From: JAZKHT01 sp040385245
GTDB lineage: Bacteria > Pseudomonadota > Alphaproteobacteria > Rhodobacterales > Rhodobacteraceae
Assembly: GCA_040385245.1 (NCBI GenBank)
Contig: JAZKHT010000009.1
Span: 62,001 to 126,000 of the forward strand
Direction: 5' to 3'
Length of the DNA stretch: 64,000 bases
Below the pieces are notes generated by a model. The model ran no database searches, was not told the DNA's origin, and was given only the letters and a program-made list of their open reading frames with translations. Positions 26,274 through 35,197 of this stretch are shown piece by piece. Position numbers and translations under genes: made by a program. Within the stretch, counting starts at the first letter, position 1. Each line of letters begins with the position of its first letter.

Positions 26274-27178
26274 TGAAGATCGCCCTTGTTGGCATCGGCA
26301 AGATCGCGCGGGATCAGCACGTCCCCGCCATTGCCGCCAGCCCCGATTGGGAATTGGCCGCAACCGTGAGCCGGTCAGGCACGGTGGAGGGGGTCGCGTC
26401 CCACAGCGATTTTGCAGAAATGCTGTCTGCGCGGCCCGACATTCCGGTCATCTCGTTGTGCCTGCCGCCGCAACCGCGCTTTGCCTATGCGCAGGCCGCG
26501 CTGAACGCTGGCCGCCACGTCATGCTGGAAAAGCCCCCCGGTCAATCCTTGGCCGAGGTGCACGCCCTGACCGCATTGGCGCAGGCCAAGGGCGTCACGC
26601 TGTACGCGACATGGCACAGCCGCATGGCGCATGGTGTGGCCGAGGCCCGCGTCTGGCTGGCCGACAAAATCATCCGCAGCGCCCATATCACCTGGCGCGA
26701 GGATGTTCGCAAATGGCACCCTGGACAGAATTGGGTGTTTGAACCGGGTGGCATGGGCGTTTTCGATCCGGGCATCAACGCCCTGTCGATCCTGACGGCC
26801 ATTCTGCCCGCCCCGGTGCATGTGACCGCCGCCACGCTGGAATTCCCCGAAAACCGCGACACGCCGATTGCGGCGCAGATCAGCTTTAGCGGCAATGTGA
26901 CGGCGGATTTCGACTGGCGTCAGACCGGCCCGCAGACATGGGACATCACGGTTGAAACCGACGCCGGTACCCTGCTGTTGCGCGACGGTGGCGCACAGCT
27001 TTTCGTTGACGGCACATTGGTCAGCCAAGGCCCAGACCGGGAATACCCGTCACTTTACGCGCGCATGGCCGATCTGGTGCGACGGGGCCAATCCGACGTG
27101 GACCTGGCCCCGATGGTGCATGTTGCAGACGCGCTGACCTTGGGCAAACGCCTGACGGTGGCACTGTTTCAGTTTTAA
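26273..27178 (+). CDS. Gfo/Idh/MocA-family sugar 1-dehydrogenase (L-arabinose/D-galactose)
   Basis: 301 residues. The Rossmann motif VGIGKIARDQH is at the N-terminus, EKPPGQS carries the conserved Lys of the EKP motif, and WREDVRKWHPGQNWVFEPGGMGVFDPGINAL resembles bacterial L-arabinose/D-galactose 1-dehydrogenases. The enzyme would oxidise the imported aldose to its lactone as the first step before the dehydratase encoded just upstream. Lactonase and semialdehyde dehydrogenase genes are not in this cluster. Confidence 0.85.
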   Translation: MKIALVGIGKIARDQHVPAIAASPDWELAATVSRSGTVEGVASHSDFAEMLSARPDIPVISLCLPPQPRFAYAQAALNAGRHVMLEKPPGQSLAEVHALTALAQAKGVTLYATWHSRMAHGVAEARVWLADKIIRSAHITWREDVRKWHPGQNWVFEPGGMGVFDPGINALSILTAILPAPVHVTAATLEFPENRDTPIAAQISFSGNVTADFDWRQTGPQTWDITVETDAGTLLLRDGGAQLFVDGTLVSQGPDREYPSLYARMADLVRRGQSDVDLAPMVHVADALTLGKRLTVALFQF

Positions 27179-27218
27179 GAAAAACGGTGTCCACCTGTCG
27201 CGACGCGCGCCGGTCAGA

Positions 27219-27518
27219 TCAAAGCCGCGCCATCTTCAGCGACTGGCGGCCCTTGCCCGTCGACAGCAAACAGATGTTGTTCCCAACTTGGGTCGTGACA
27301 GTCCAGGTTTTAAAGCCGGGTGCGGCGAAAATTTCGATCTGATCGCCACTTGCGGCACGATGTTCGCCCAGACTTTGTTCCTGAAAACGCTGTTTCAGCC
27401 GGGCGACCACTTGCGTCCGGTCAGCGCAAGTTACTGTTTCACCAGCATAAACCGCTGTCGAAGCAAAAGGTGAGGTCATCAACAGGGCCAGGGTCAGGCG
27501 GGAAAGGATTCGGGTCAT
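27219..27518 (-). CDS. Small exported protein of unknown function
   Basis: 99 residues with a clear signal peptide (MTRILSRLTLALLMTSPFASTAVYA). The mature part of about 75 residues has a Cys near its start and another in NNICLLSTGKG, so one disulfide is possible. I do not recognise the family; small periplasmic proteins ending in a VGNNICLLSTGK-like segment are common in Rhodobacteraceae. It is convergent with the sugar operon and divergent from the MFS gene. Confidence 0.62.
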   Translation of the reverse strand: MTRILSRLTLALLMTSPFASTAVYAGETVTCADRTQVVARLKQRFQEQSLGEHRAASGDQIEIFAAPGFKTWTVTTQVGNNICLLSTGKGRQSLKMARL

Positions 27519-27697
27519 GGGGACTCTCGGTCAGGGAATTTGGTGCAGCATACGCGCTGATTCTGCCACGGCCAGCCTGCAATTTTCGGGCGGGCGGAAC
27601 CTTGCTTGGCGTCGCCATCCGCCCTGTCCGCGTCGCCCCCGGACTTGCTGCGTCGCGCCCGTCACGCTAGCACAGATACACCGAACAAGGTCTTTCC

Positions 27698-28846
27698 ATG
27701 CCCGTCCTGCCCACCCTGAAAGCGGCGCGCCCCGCGCTTGCCGCCTTTGCCGCGATGGGTGTGCTGTGGGGCACATTTGCCGCCGTGCTGCCCGACCTCA
27801 AGACGATGCTTGGCGTGACCGAGGCGCAGCTTGGCCTGTTGATGCTGGGTGCGCCGCTTTGCGCGGTGACGGCGATGCTGCTGGCACCGGGAACGGGTGC
27901 GCTTCTGGGCCGGGTGGCGCTGCCGGTGGCCACCCTTGGCATGGCGCTGGCCTTTGCCCTGCCGGGGCAGTCGGCGGCCCTGTGGCAGTTCGTGGCCTTC
28001 ATCGGCCTGTGCGGGGCGACCACCGGCACGCTGGATGTGCTGATGAACGCCCGCGTGGCGGCCCTTGAAAACGAACGGGGCCTGCACCTGATGACGCTGT
28101 GCCACGCGGCCTACAGCTTTGGCTATGCCGGGGGCGCGATTGCCACCGGTGTCATGCGCGGCGCGCAGTGGTCACCGGGCGCGGTGATGGGGGCAACGGC
28201 GCTGGCGGCGGGATTTCTGGCGCTGCTGACGTGGGAGCGTGACGGCGCGATCCACGGCCTGCGTCGGCCAAAGGGGGCCAAGGGCGGCCAACTTGGCCTG
28301 ATGCCCGTCATTGGCGGCGGGATCGTGCTGATCGCCTTTTTGACGGAAAACGCGGCGGAAAACTGGTCGGCGCTGCATATCGAGAAATCACTGGGCGGAT
28401 CACCGTCCGAAGGGGCGATGGGACCTGCGGCGATGGCGCTGACAATGGGGCTGTCCCGGTTGGCGGGTCAGGGGCTTGTCACCCGGCTGAACCCGTTTCG
28501 GGTTCTGACGGGGGGCGCGCTTATATCGGCCATCGGCGCATTGGGCGCGGCCTTGGCCACCAGCCCGGCTATGGCCTATGCCGGGTTCATCGTGATGGGC
28601 ATCGGATCATCGGTGATCGCGCCAACCGCCTTTTCGCTGGTGGGCCGTCTTGCCGATCCGTCGGCCCGCGCGCGGGCGGTGGCGCGGGCCACCTTGCTGG
28701 GGTATTTTGGCTATTTCTTTGGCCCGCCCACGCTTGGCTTTCTGGCAGGCGCGTTCGGTCTGCGCTTTGCCTTTGTCTTTGCCGCCGCGATGTTGATGAG
28801 CGTGCTGGTCCTTGCCCCCCTGATGGCGCGCAACCGTCACAGGTAG
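27698..28846 (+). CDS. MFS transporter
   Basis: 382 residues with about twelve hydrophobic segments. The opening FAAMGVLWGTFAAVLPDLK and a repeated half structure suit a fucose-permease-like or drug/metabolite MFS carrier in the inner membrane. ENAAENWSALHI is often seen in the middle of this branch. The substrate is unknown. Confidence 0.83.
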   Translation: MPVLPTLKAARPALAAFAAMGVLWGTFAAVLPDLKTMLGVTEAQLGLLMLGAPLCAVTAMLLAPGTGALLGRVALPVATLGMALAFALPGQSAALWQFVAFIGLCGATTGTLDVLMNARVAALENERGLHLMTLCHAAYSFGYAGGAIATGVMRGAQWSPGAVMGATALAAGFLALLTWERDGAIHGLRRPKGAKGGQLGLMPVIGGGIVLIAFLTENAAENWSALHIEKSLGGSPSEGAMGPAAMALTMGLSRLAGQGLVTRLNPFRVLTGGALISAIGALGAALATSPAMAYAGFIVMGIGSSVIAPTAFSLVGRLADPSARARAVARATLLGYFGYFFGPPTLGFLAGAFGLRFAFVFAAAMLMSVLVLAPLMARNRHR

Positions 28847-28893
28847 GGTTTGGCATCGACGGTTTCCCGGCGGTGCCGGAACTTTCGTCGAAG

Positions 28894-30057
28894 TCAGGCC
28901 CAGTCGGCTTCAAAATCCTTGGGGATCAGCAGGTTCTCGCGCCGCAGGTTGTGGACATCCCGCTCGCCGCACAGCGCCATCGAGATATCGAGTTCTTTCT
29001 GGATGATCTCTAGCGCGCGGGTTACGCCCGCCTCGCCCATGGCACCCAGACCATAGATGAAAGATCGGCCGATGTAGGTGCTTTTCGCCCCCAAGGCCAG
29101 CGCCTTGAGCACGTCCTGGCCCGACCGGATGCCACTGTCGAGGTGAATTTCCACCCGGTCGCCCACCGCCTGCACGATGCTTGGCAGCATCCTGATCGAC
29201 GACACCGCCCCGTCCAGTTGACGCCCGCCGTGGTTGGACACGATGATCGCATCCGCGCCGAAATCGGCGGCCAACCGGGCATCATCTGCGTCGAGTATGC
29301 CTTTCAGGATCATCTTGCCGCCCCATTTGTCGCGGATGCGGGCGATCTTGTCCCAGTCAAGCTGCGGGTCAAACTGTTCATTCGTCCAACTCATCAGGCT
29401 GGAAATATCACCGACGTTCTTGGCATGGCCGACGATATTGCCAAAGGTGCGCCGCTTGGTGCGCAGCATGTCGATGCCCCAGCCCCATTTGGTTGCAAGG
29501 TCCATGATCACCGGCAGCGTCATGCGGGGTGGGGCGGACAGACCGTTCTTCAGATCCTTGTGCCGCTGGCCAAGGATTTGCAGATCCAGCGTCAGCACCA
29601 GCGCTGAACACCCCGCCTTGCGGGCGCGTTCGATGGCCCCGTCGACAAATTCTTCGTCCTTCATCACATACAGCTGAAACCAGAACGGCGCGGTCGTATG
29701 GGCGGCAATATCCTCGATCGAGCAGATCGACATCGTCGACAGAGTGAACGGCACGCCGAACTTTTCCGCCGCCCGCGCCGCCTTGATCTCGCCGTCGGCG
29801 CACTGCATCCCGGTCATGCCCACCGGGGCAAGGGCCACGGGCATGGCGACCTTTTGACCGATCATCGTGGTTTCGGTGGTGCGGTCCGACATATCGACGG
29901 CCACCTTCTGCCGCAGGCGCAGCTTGGCGAAATCGTCGGTGTTGTCGCGGAAGGTCTGCTCGGTGTAGCTGCCGCTTTCGCAGTAATCGAAGAACATCTT
30001 GGGCGCGCGGCGTTTGTACAGGCGCTTCAGATCGTCGATGCAGGTAATGACGGGCAT
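28894..30057 (-). CDS. lldD: FMN-dependent alpha-hydroxy-acid dehydrogenase (L-lactate dehydrogenase type)
   Basis: 387 residues. Motifs of the family are in order: the N-terminal FFDYCESGSYTEQT, APVGMTGMQCADGE, FQLYVMKD, the active-site SNHGGRQLDGA containing the catalytic His/Arg, and DSGIRSGQDVLKAL plus GRSFIYGL for FMN-phosphate. Members include LldD and mandelate, glycolate and lactate oxidases. LldD-like cytochrome-linked lactate oxidation is the best guess. Start 30057 follows GGAGTGG; the frame extends further upstream without similarity. Confidence 0.85.
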   Translation of the reverse strand: MPVITCIDDLKRLYKRRAPKMFFDYCESGSYTEQTFRDNTDDFAKLRLRQKVAVDMSDRTTETTMIGQKVAMPVALAPVGMTGMQCADGEIKAARAAEKFGVPFTLSTMSICSIEDIAAHTTAPFWFQLYVMKDEEFVDGAIERARKAGCSALVLTLDLQILGQRHKDLKNGLSAPPRMTLPVIMDLATKWGWGIDMLRTKRRTFGNIVGHAKNVGDISSLMSWTNEQFDPQLDWDKIARIRDKWGGKMILKGILDADDARLAADFGADAIIVSNHGGRQLDGAVSSIRMLPSIVQAVGDRVEIHLDSGIRSGQDVLKALALGAKSTYIGRSFIYGLGAMGEAGVTRALEIIQKELDISMALCGERDVHNLRRENLLIPKDFEADWA

Positions 30058-30206
30058 GGTCCACTCCGGGCATTGGTCAAATGCTTTTACCAATCGAACG
30101 CAGTTGCCACAACTCCCATTACAGGGGGATTGGCGGCCCGAAGGGACCGCCAAATCTGCCGCCGCAAGTGCCGTGACTTGGATTTTGGTGCCCCGCAGCG
30201 ACCGGG

Positions 30207-30998
30207 TCAGGCCGCGTGCGCGCCCGCCGCCAGTGCCGCCACATTCGCCAACACCTCGGCCACGGGTTTGCCCGCGCCGATGTCCTTGACGATGGCTGAC
30301 CCGACGACGCAACCATCCGCCACCCCTGCAATGGCGCGGGCGCTGTCGGGGCTGTTGATGCCAAAACCGACGATGATCGGCAGGTCAGTCTTGGCCTTGA
30401 TCCGCGTGACTTCGGGCGCAACGTCGCCCGCTTGTGCCGCCGCAGCCCCGGTGATGCCCGTGATCGAGACGTAGTAGACAAAGCCCGAGGTGTTTTGCAG
30501 CACCTTGGGCAGGCGCTTGTCATCGGTCGTGGGCGTGGCAAGGCGGATAAAGTTCAGCCCCGCCGCCTGTGCGGGCAGGCACAGTTCGGCGTCTTCTTCG
30601 GGTGGCAGATCGACGACGATCAGCCCGTCAATCCCGGCCTCTTTCGCCTGTTTCAAAAACAGGTCCACGCCGCGCGAATAGATCGGGTTGTAATACCCCA
30701 TCATCACGATGGGCGTCGTGGTGTCGCCCGCCCGAAAGTCACGGACCATTTGCAGCGTCTTGTCGACCGTCATGCCCGCCTCAAGCGCGCGCTGACCGGC
30801 AAGCTGGATGGTCGGGCCATCGGCCATCGGATCGGTAAAGGGCAGACCGATTTCGATGATGTCCACCCCCGCTGCCGGAAGCCCCTGCATCACCGCAAGC
30901 GAGGTGGCGACATCCGGGTCACCCGCCATGATATAGGCGACAAAAGCTTTGCGGTGATCGGCCCGCAGCCGCGCGAAGGTGTCGTCGATTCTGGTCAT
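30207..30998 (-). CDS. trpA: Tryptophan synthase alpha chain
   Basis: 263 residues. [17 protein letters not shown] holds the catalytic Glu and Asp; [14 protein letters not shown], and [10 protein letters not shown] with GFGIN for the phosphate follow in the right order. The alpha subunit cleaves indole-3-glycerol phosphate to indole and glyceraldehyde 3-phosphate. trpB is not adjacent in this window. Start 30998 gives the usual N-terminus. Confidence 0.95.
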   Translation of the reverse strand: MTRIDDTFARLRADHRKAFVAYIMAGDPDVATSLAVMQGLPAAGVDIIEIGLPFTDPMADGPTIQLAGQRALEAGMTVDKTLQMVRDFRAGDTTTPIVMMGYYNPIYSRGVDLFLKQAKEAGIDGLIVVDLPPEEDAELCLPAQAAGLNFIRLATPTTDDKRLPKVLQNTSGFVYYVSITGITGAAAAQAGDVAPEVTRIKAKTDLPIIVGFGINSPDSARAIAGVADGCVVGSAIVKDIGAGKPVAEVLANVAALAAGAHAA

Positions 30999-31065
30999 GT
31001 CCGCCCCATCCTGCCTAACCATTGCGGTTTGCACGGGCGGGGACGGAAAATCAATGCCCGGCAGG

Positions 31066-31488
31066 CTATTCGTCCTGTTCCTGTTTCGGCGTGACCGAGA
31101 TCATCCAGTGGGTCCCGAACCGGTCACGCACCATGCCGAAACCGGGGGAAAAGAACGTGGGCGCAAAGGGCTGATTGACGGCACCCCCCTCTGCCAGCCG
31201 GTCAAAGACGCGCGCACCCGTCGCTGCATCCGGCACAGTCTGCATGATCGACACCGAAGCCTGCGGCTGACCCTCCATCCCGGGCGGGAAATCCGATGCC
31301 ATCAGGGTGCCTCTGCCCAGCGTCAGTTGCCCGTGCATGATGCGCGTACTGGACCGCCAGTCCGCAGGGGTATCCGGCCCTTCGGCATAGCGCATCAGTT
31401 GCAGGTCGGTGCCACCGAACACATCGGCGTAAAAGGCCAGCGCCTCGGCGCAGTGGCCCTGAAAGTGGATATAGGGCATCGTCGGCAT
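31066..31488 (-). CDS. VOC-superfamily PhnB-like protein
   Basis: 140 residues. The protein opens [20 protein letters not shown] with FGG shortly after, then [10 protein letters not shown] and [18 protein letters not shown], which match the PhnB/3-demethylubiquinone-methyltransferase-like branch of the glyoxalase/bleomycin-resistance fold. No specific reaction is assigned. Start 31488 has AAAGGA upstream. Confidence 0.82.
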   Translation of the reverse strand: MPTMPYIHFQGHCAEALAFYADVFGGTDLQLMRYAEGPDTPADWRSSTRIMHGQLTLGRGTLMASDFPPGMEGQPQASVSIMQTVPDAATGARVFDRLAEGGAVNQPFAPTFFSPGFGMVRDRFGTHWMISVTPKQEQDE

Positions 31489-31598
31489 GCTGCGTCCTTT
31501 CTGCTGCGTCAAAGCTACCCCAGCCGCCCCGAGTCGCGAAAGCTTGATAACCCCGGCCCGCCAAACTAGAAGCGCCCGGTGAACGCAGGAGAGCGATG

Positions 31599-32696
31599 AT
31601 GGGTTTCAAGATGGGGATCGTGGGGCTGCCGAATGTCGGCAAGTCCACGCTGTTCAATGCGCTGACGCGCACCGCCGCCGCACAGGCCGCGAACTTCCCC
31701 TTTTGCACCATCGAACCCAACGTGGGCGAGGTGGCCGTCCCCGATGCCCGACTGGACAAGTTGGCCGCCATCGCCGGATCAAAACAGATCATCCCGACGC
31801 GGATGACCTTTGTCGATATCGCTGGCCTTGTCCGTGGCGCGTCCAAGGGCGAAGGTCTGGGCAACCAGTTTCTGGCCAACATCCGCGAATGTGACGCCAT
31901 CGCCCACGTTCTGCGCTGTTTTGAAGATGGGGATATCACCCACGTCGAAGGCCGCATCGACCCGGTAGCCGATGCCGACACCATCGAAACCGAACTGATG
32001 CTGGCCGATATGGAGTCAATCGAACGGCGTCTGGCCAATCTGGCGCGCAAGCTGCGCGGCGGCGACAAGGACAGTCTGGATCAGGATCGCCTGCTGCGTC
32101 TGGCCCAATCCGCGCTGAACGACGGCAAACCTGCCCGCACCGTCAAAGTGTCCGCCGACGACGCCCGGGTCTGGGACATGCTGCAACTGTTGACCGCCAA
32201 GCCCGTGCTGTTCGTCTGCAACGTCGAGGAATCGAGCGCTGCCAGCGGCAACAGCCAATCCGCCCGCGTCGCAGACATGGCAAAGGCGCAAGGCGCGGCA
32301 TCGGTCGTGATCTCGGCCCGGATCGAGGAAGAGATCAGCCAGCTTGCCGATGACGAGGCGGCGATGTTTCTGGAAGAGATGGGCCTGCACGAGGCGGGTC
32401 TGGATCGCCTGATCCGTGCAGGCTACGAATTGCTGGGTTTGCAGACCTATTTCACCGTCGGCCCGAAAGAGGCCCGCGCCTGGACGATCGCAAAAGGCAC
32501 GCTCGCCCCGCAGGCCGCAGGCGTGATCCACGGCGATTTCGAAAAGGGCTTCATCCGCGCCGAAACCATCGCCTATGACGACTACATCGCCGGCAAGGGC
32601 GAGGCTGGCGCGAAAGAGGCCGGCAAGTTCCGGGTCGAGGGCAAGACATACGAGGTAAAGGACGGCGACGTCCTGCACTTCCTGTTCAGCGGCTGA
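31599..32696 (+). CDS. ychF: YchF/Obg-family redox-regulated ATPase
   Basis: 365 residues, the family's normal size. The P-loop GLPNVGKST is at residues 8-16. [20 protein letters not shown] is the switch region and NVEESS replaces the usual NKxD, consistent with ATP preference. The C-terminal TGS domain ends [12 protein letters not shown]. There are two ATGs in a row at 31596 and 31599; the second has better distance from AGGAG. YchF binds ribosomes and affects stress responses. Confidence 0.94.
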   Translation: MGFKMGIVGLPNVGKSTLFNALTRTAAAQAANFPFCTIEPNVGEVAVPDARLDKLAAIAGSKQIIPTRMTFVDIAGLVRGASKGEGLGNQFLANIRECDAIAHVLRCFEDGDITHVEGRIDPVADADTIETELMLADMESIERRLANLARKLRGGDKDSLDQDRLLRLAQSALNDGKPARTVKVSADDARVWDMLQLLTAKPVLFVCNVEESSAASGNSQSARVADMAKAQGAASVVISARIEEEISQLADDEAAMFLEEMGLHEAGLDRLIRAGYELLGLQTYFTVGPKEARAWTIAKGTLAPQAAGVIHGDFEKGFIRAETIAYDDYIAGKGEAGAKEAGKFRVEGKTYEVKDGDVLHFLFSG

Positions 32697-32807
32697 CGCC
32701 CTCCACGCCCGCCTGCGCTCTAATCCGAAAAATGCCGCAACAAGCCCGCCGCCGTCGCATCCTTTCCCCTTGCCCCCTTTCGGCGCTTTCGCTAAACCCG
32801 GTCCGTC

Positions 32808-32897
32808 GGAGGCGTGGCTGAGAGGCCGAAAGCACTCGGTTGCTAACTGAGCGTAGGGGGAACCCTACCGTGGGTTCGAATCCCACCGCCTCCGCCA
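32808..32897 (+). tRNA. tRNA-Ser (GCU anticodon)
   Basis: A 90-base tRNA with acceptor stem GGAGGCG / CGCCTCC, discriminator G and encoded CCA at 32895-32897. The anticodon loop TTGCTAA reads GCT, a long variable arm (GTAGGGGGAACCCTAC) identifies serine, and the T-loop TTCGAATC is canonical. It marks the junction between conserved chromosome and the accessory island. Confidence 0.95.
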
Positions 32898-32923
32898 CTT
32901 GCCCTCACTAAAGCGTTCTCCCC

Positions 32924-32946
32924 ATCCGGATGCAGCCGGATTTTTT
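32924..32946 (+). terminator. Rho-independent terminator after tRNA-Ser
   Basis: ATCCGG (32924-32929) and CCGGAT (32936-32941) form a perfect 6-bp stem with a 6-base loop, continued by a T-run. Confidence 0.75.
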
Positions 32947-33200
32947 CGTTGCTTTCGGGGGTTATGCGGGTTGGGCTGTTAACCGGCCCACTCCCCAAAG
33001 GGCGCGCACGCGTTCTCTCCGGGCCGATATTCTCCGGACCTGTTAACCGCACGAGTTCCGGTTCGTTTCAAGTATCACATTGATATTGATGAATTTTCAG
33101 CGTGATTTTGACATTGTTCGGCGTTCAGTTCCGATTGGATAGAAAAGGAACCGGGATCGGAAATCATGCGGCTGCACCTTTGCCCGGCGTCCCAGACAAC
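32947..33200. other. Non-coding junction between tRNA-Ser terminator and the restriction cluster
   Basis: No convincing gene is seen. Base composition becomes more AT-rich around 33070-33120 (runs such as TTGATATTGATGAATTTT), unlike the chromosome to the left. I could not find a second copy of the tRNA 3' end in this window. Confidence 0.4.
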
Positions 33201-33221
33201 AAAAGGCCTGCGAACGGGCCT
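33201..33221 (-). terminator. Terminator downstream of hsdM
   Basis: On the minus strand AGGCCCG, loop TTCG, CAGGCCT followed by TTTT forms a 7-position stem with one mismatch; it lies about 30 bases beyond the hsdM stop. Confidence 0.6.
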
Positions 33222-33251
33222 GCCCGAGGCCGACACATCGACAACTCTATG

Positions 33252-35195
33252 TTATTCAACGCTTTCTGCCGACAGCTGTGCTGCAAGATCATCAGCGACC
33301 AAAGCTGATAGCCTCGCTAAGGCATCACTCACGATGCGGCCCTGTGCGTTGATGCTCTCGATGATCTCCGTGGGCGTGCGACTGTCAACTTGGGCCACGA
33401 CGTTCGGATTGACGGCCTTCAAATCGAACACTGCCGCGTCGATGTTTGCGGCCTGCGTCTCAAGATCGCGGTATGCTTTCTCCGCCTCTGCGATCTTGAT
33501 GGTCAGCGCATCTATATCCTCACCAGCAGCTTTGCCCTTTTTCAAGCGCTTGAGGTCTTCCTTGAGGTCGACAACTTCGTCCTTGAGCTGCCTTGCCTGA
33601 TCGAGGAGAGGCTTCATTTCCTCCCGAGCCTTTTCTCGACGCGCGGCGAAATCAACCGTCCAGGAAACCGGGCTGTCTGCGCCCGGCGTGCCCATCTGAG
33701 AAAGCATCCGGGCATAGCTCGGATATGGCGTGCCGGCATTTGCCTCGTCTTCTTGCCACTCTGCAGTCAGTGTTGAAGGCAGCGCGGCATCGGGCAGAAC
33801 ACTGCCGTCCTTGCCGAAGCCAAAATGGGCCAACGTAAGGGGCGTCTTCTTGCCCACCTTCACGTTCGACAGGTCATAGTACCAGATTTTTTGGGTTTTC
33901 TTGCCCTTGGTAAAGAACAGCAGGTTCGTCTTGACGCCCGCCCCGGCGGTCGAAAACACACCGCCCGGCAAGCTGACGATCGCCCAAAGGTCGCATTCAT
34001 CGACCAGCTTGCGCTTGGTCTCAACGAAAGAGCTTTCATTCGTCCGGAACAGCATGCCTTCGTCCAGGACGATGGCGCAGGTGCCCTTAGGTGCCAACTC
34101 ACCCAGAATGTCCTGCACGAACAGGACCTGCGTGGAACTGGTCTCGAATGCAAAGTTCTTCTGGGCGTCCTTGCCTTCCTTTCCGCCGAAGGGCGGATTG
34201 GTCAGGATCACGTCGAACTGCTTCGGAGCCTTGTTGAACAGGGCGGCATAGGTCGCGCGGCGGGTCAGGGAGTTGCCATGCCAAAGGTTGGGCTGGTCGA
34301 TGCCATGCAGCACTAGGTTGGCCAGCGCGATCGGCAGCACCAGGTTCTCTTTCTCGCGGCCGAAGAACGTGTCGTGCTTCAGCGTCTCGATGTCCGTGCT
34401 CAGCGGGCTTGAACCGAGATTGCGTGCGATGTGTTCATAGGCGATGGCAAGGAAGCCGCCCGTGCCGCAGCATGGGTCATAGACGGTTTGCCCCAGCGTG
34501 GGCTTGACCGTGTGAACCATGGCCCGGATCACCTCGCGCGGGGTGAAGAACTGGCCACCGTCCGAGTTCTTCTCGCCCATTTTCAGCAGCAGGTCCTCGT
34601 AGACCTGACTCAGCGTGAAGAAATGGGTGTCATCGACGTTGTCGGTGCTGATTTCATGCACCTTGTCGAGGATGTCGCGCAGGTTCGTTTCCGAGTCCAC
34701 GCGCACCTTTTCGACGGCCGTCATGATGCGGCCGATGATCCGTTGCTTTGGGCTTGCCACCGGATTGGGCAGCTTGGTCAAAGGGTCGATATCAAGGCTG
34801 TGGAGGTGCGGCAGCAGCTCATCGTTGATGAAGGCAAACAGCTTGCCGTCCCCCGCCGCGAACAGTTCCTGCCGTTTCCAGCCATAGGGCTTGCCCTCGT
34901 CGGTCTTGGGGTGACCCAGTTTATCAGACCACGGGGCCGCCCAATCCTGCCAGCGAAAGGGGCTGCGCAGCGCTGGGGCAAAGACTGCGCCGACAACGGC
35001 GGCTTTCTCCTGGTCTCGCGCTTCCTGTGCGTCCAGCAGCCGCAGGAACAGGATCCAGGTCAGTTCTGGCACATACTGCAGCGCACTGGCACAGTTTGAC
35101 CGGCGCATGACATCGCAGATGCCTTTGACAAAGGCCGAAAGCGACTGGGTCGAGGCGATGGCCTTGGGTTTCTTTTCTTTCTTTGGGCGGGCCAT
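33252..35195 (-). CDS. hsdM: Type I restriction-modification DNA methyltransferase subunit HsdM
   Basis: 647 residues. The S-adenosylmethionine motif DPCCGTGGFL is at 240-249 and the catalytic NPPF at 333-336, typical of N6-adenine methyltransferases. An N-terminal HsdM helical domain and a long C-terminal coiled coil (about 535-600) complete the subunit. It is the last gene of the hsdR-hsdS-hsdM operon, two bases after hsdS, and is followed by a terminator. With HsdS it methylates host DNA at the recognition site. Confidence 0.94.
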   Translation of the reverse strand: MARPKKEKKPKAIASTQSLSAFVKGICDVMRRSNCASALQYVPELTWILFLRLLDAQEARDQEKAAVVGAVFAPALRSPFRWQDWAAPWSDKLGHPKTDEGKPYGWKRQELFAAGDGKLFAFINDELLPHLHSLDIDPLTKLPNPVASPKQRIIGRIMTAVEKVRVDSETNLRDILDKVHEISTDNVDDTHFFTLSQVYEDLLLKMGEKNSDGGQFFTPREVIRAMVHTVKPTLGQTVYDPCCGTGGFLAIAYEHIARNLGSSPLSTDIETLKHDTFFGREKENLVLPIALANLVLHGIDQPNLWHGNSLTRRATYAALFNKAPKQFDVILTNPPFGGKEGKDAQKNFAFETSSTQVLFVQDILGELAPKGTCAIVLDEGMLFRTNESSFVETKRKLVDECDLWAIVSLPGGVFSTAGAGVKTNLLFFTKGKKTQKIWYYDLSNVKVGKKTPLTLAHFGFGKDGSVLPDAALPSTLTAEWQEDEANAGTPYPSYARMLSQMGTPGADSPVSWTVDFAARREKAREEMKPLLDQARQLKDEVVDLKEDLKRLKKGKAAGEDIDALTIKIAEAEKAYRDLETQAANIDAAVFDLKAVNPNVVAQVDSRTPTEIIESINAQGRIVSDALARLSALVADDLAAQLSAESVE

Positions 35196-35197
35196 CT

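Noticed and set aside
25038..26363. 441-codon minus-strand frame opposite the dehydratase
   Set aside because: Shadow of the IlvD/Edd gene; no start context and no motifs.
33102..33308. Short plus-strand frame between tRNA-Ser and hsdM
   Set aside because: No ribosome site, crosses the hsdM terminator, and has no conserved look.
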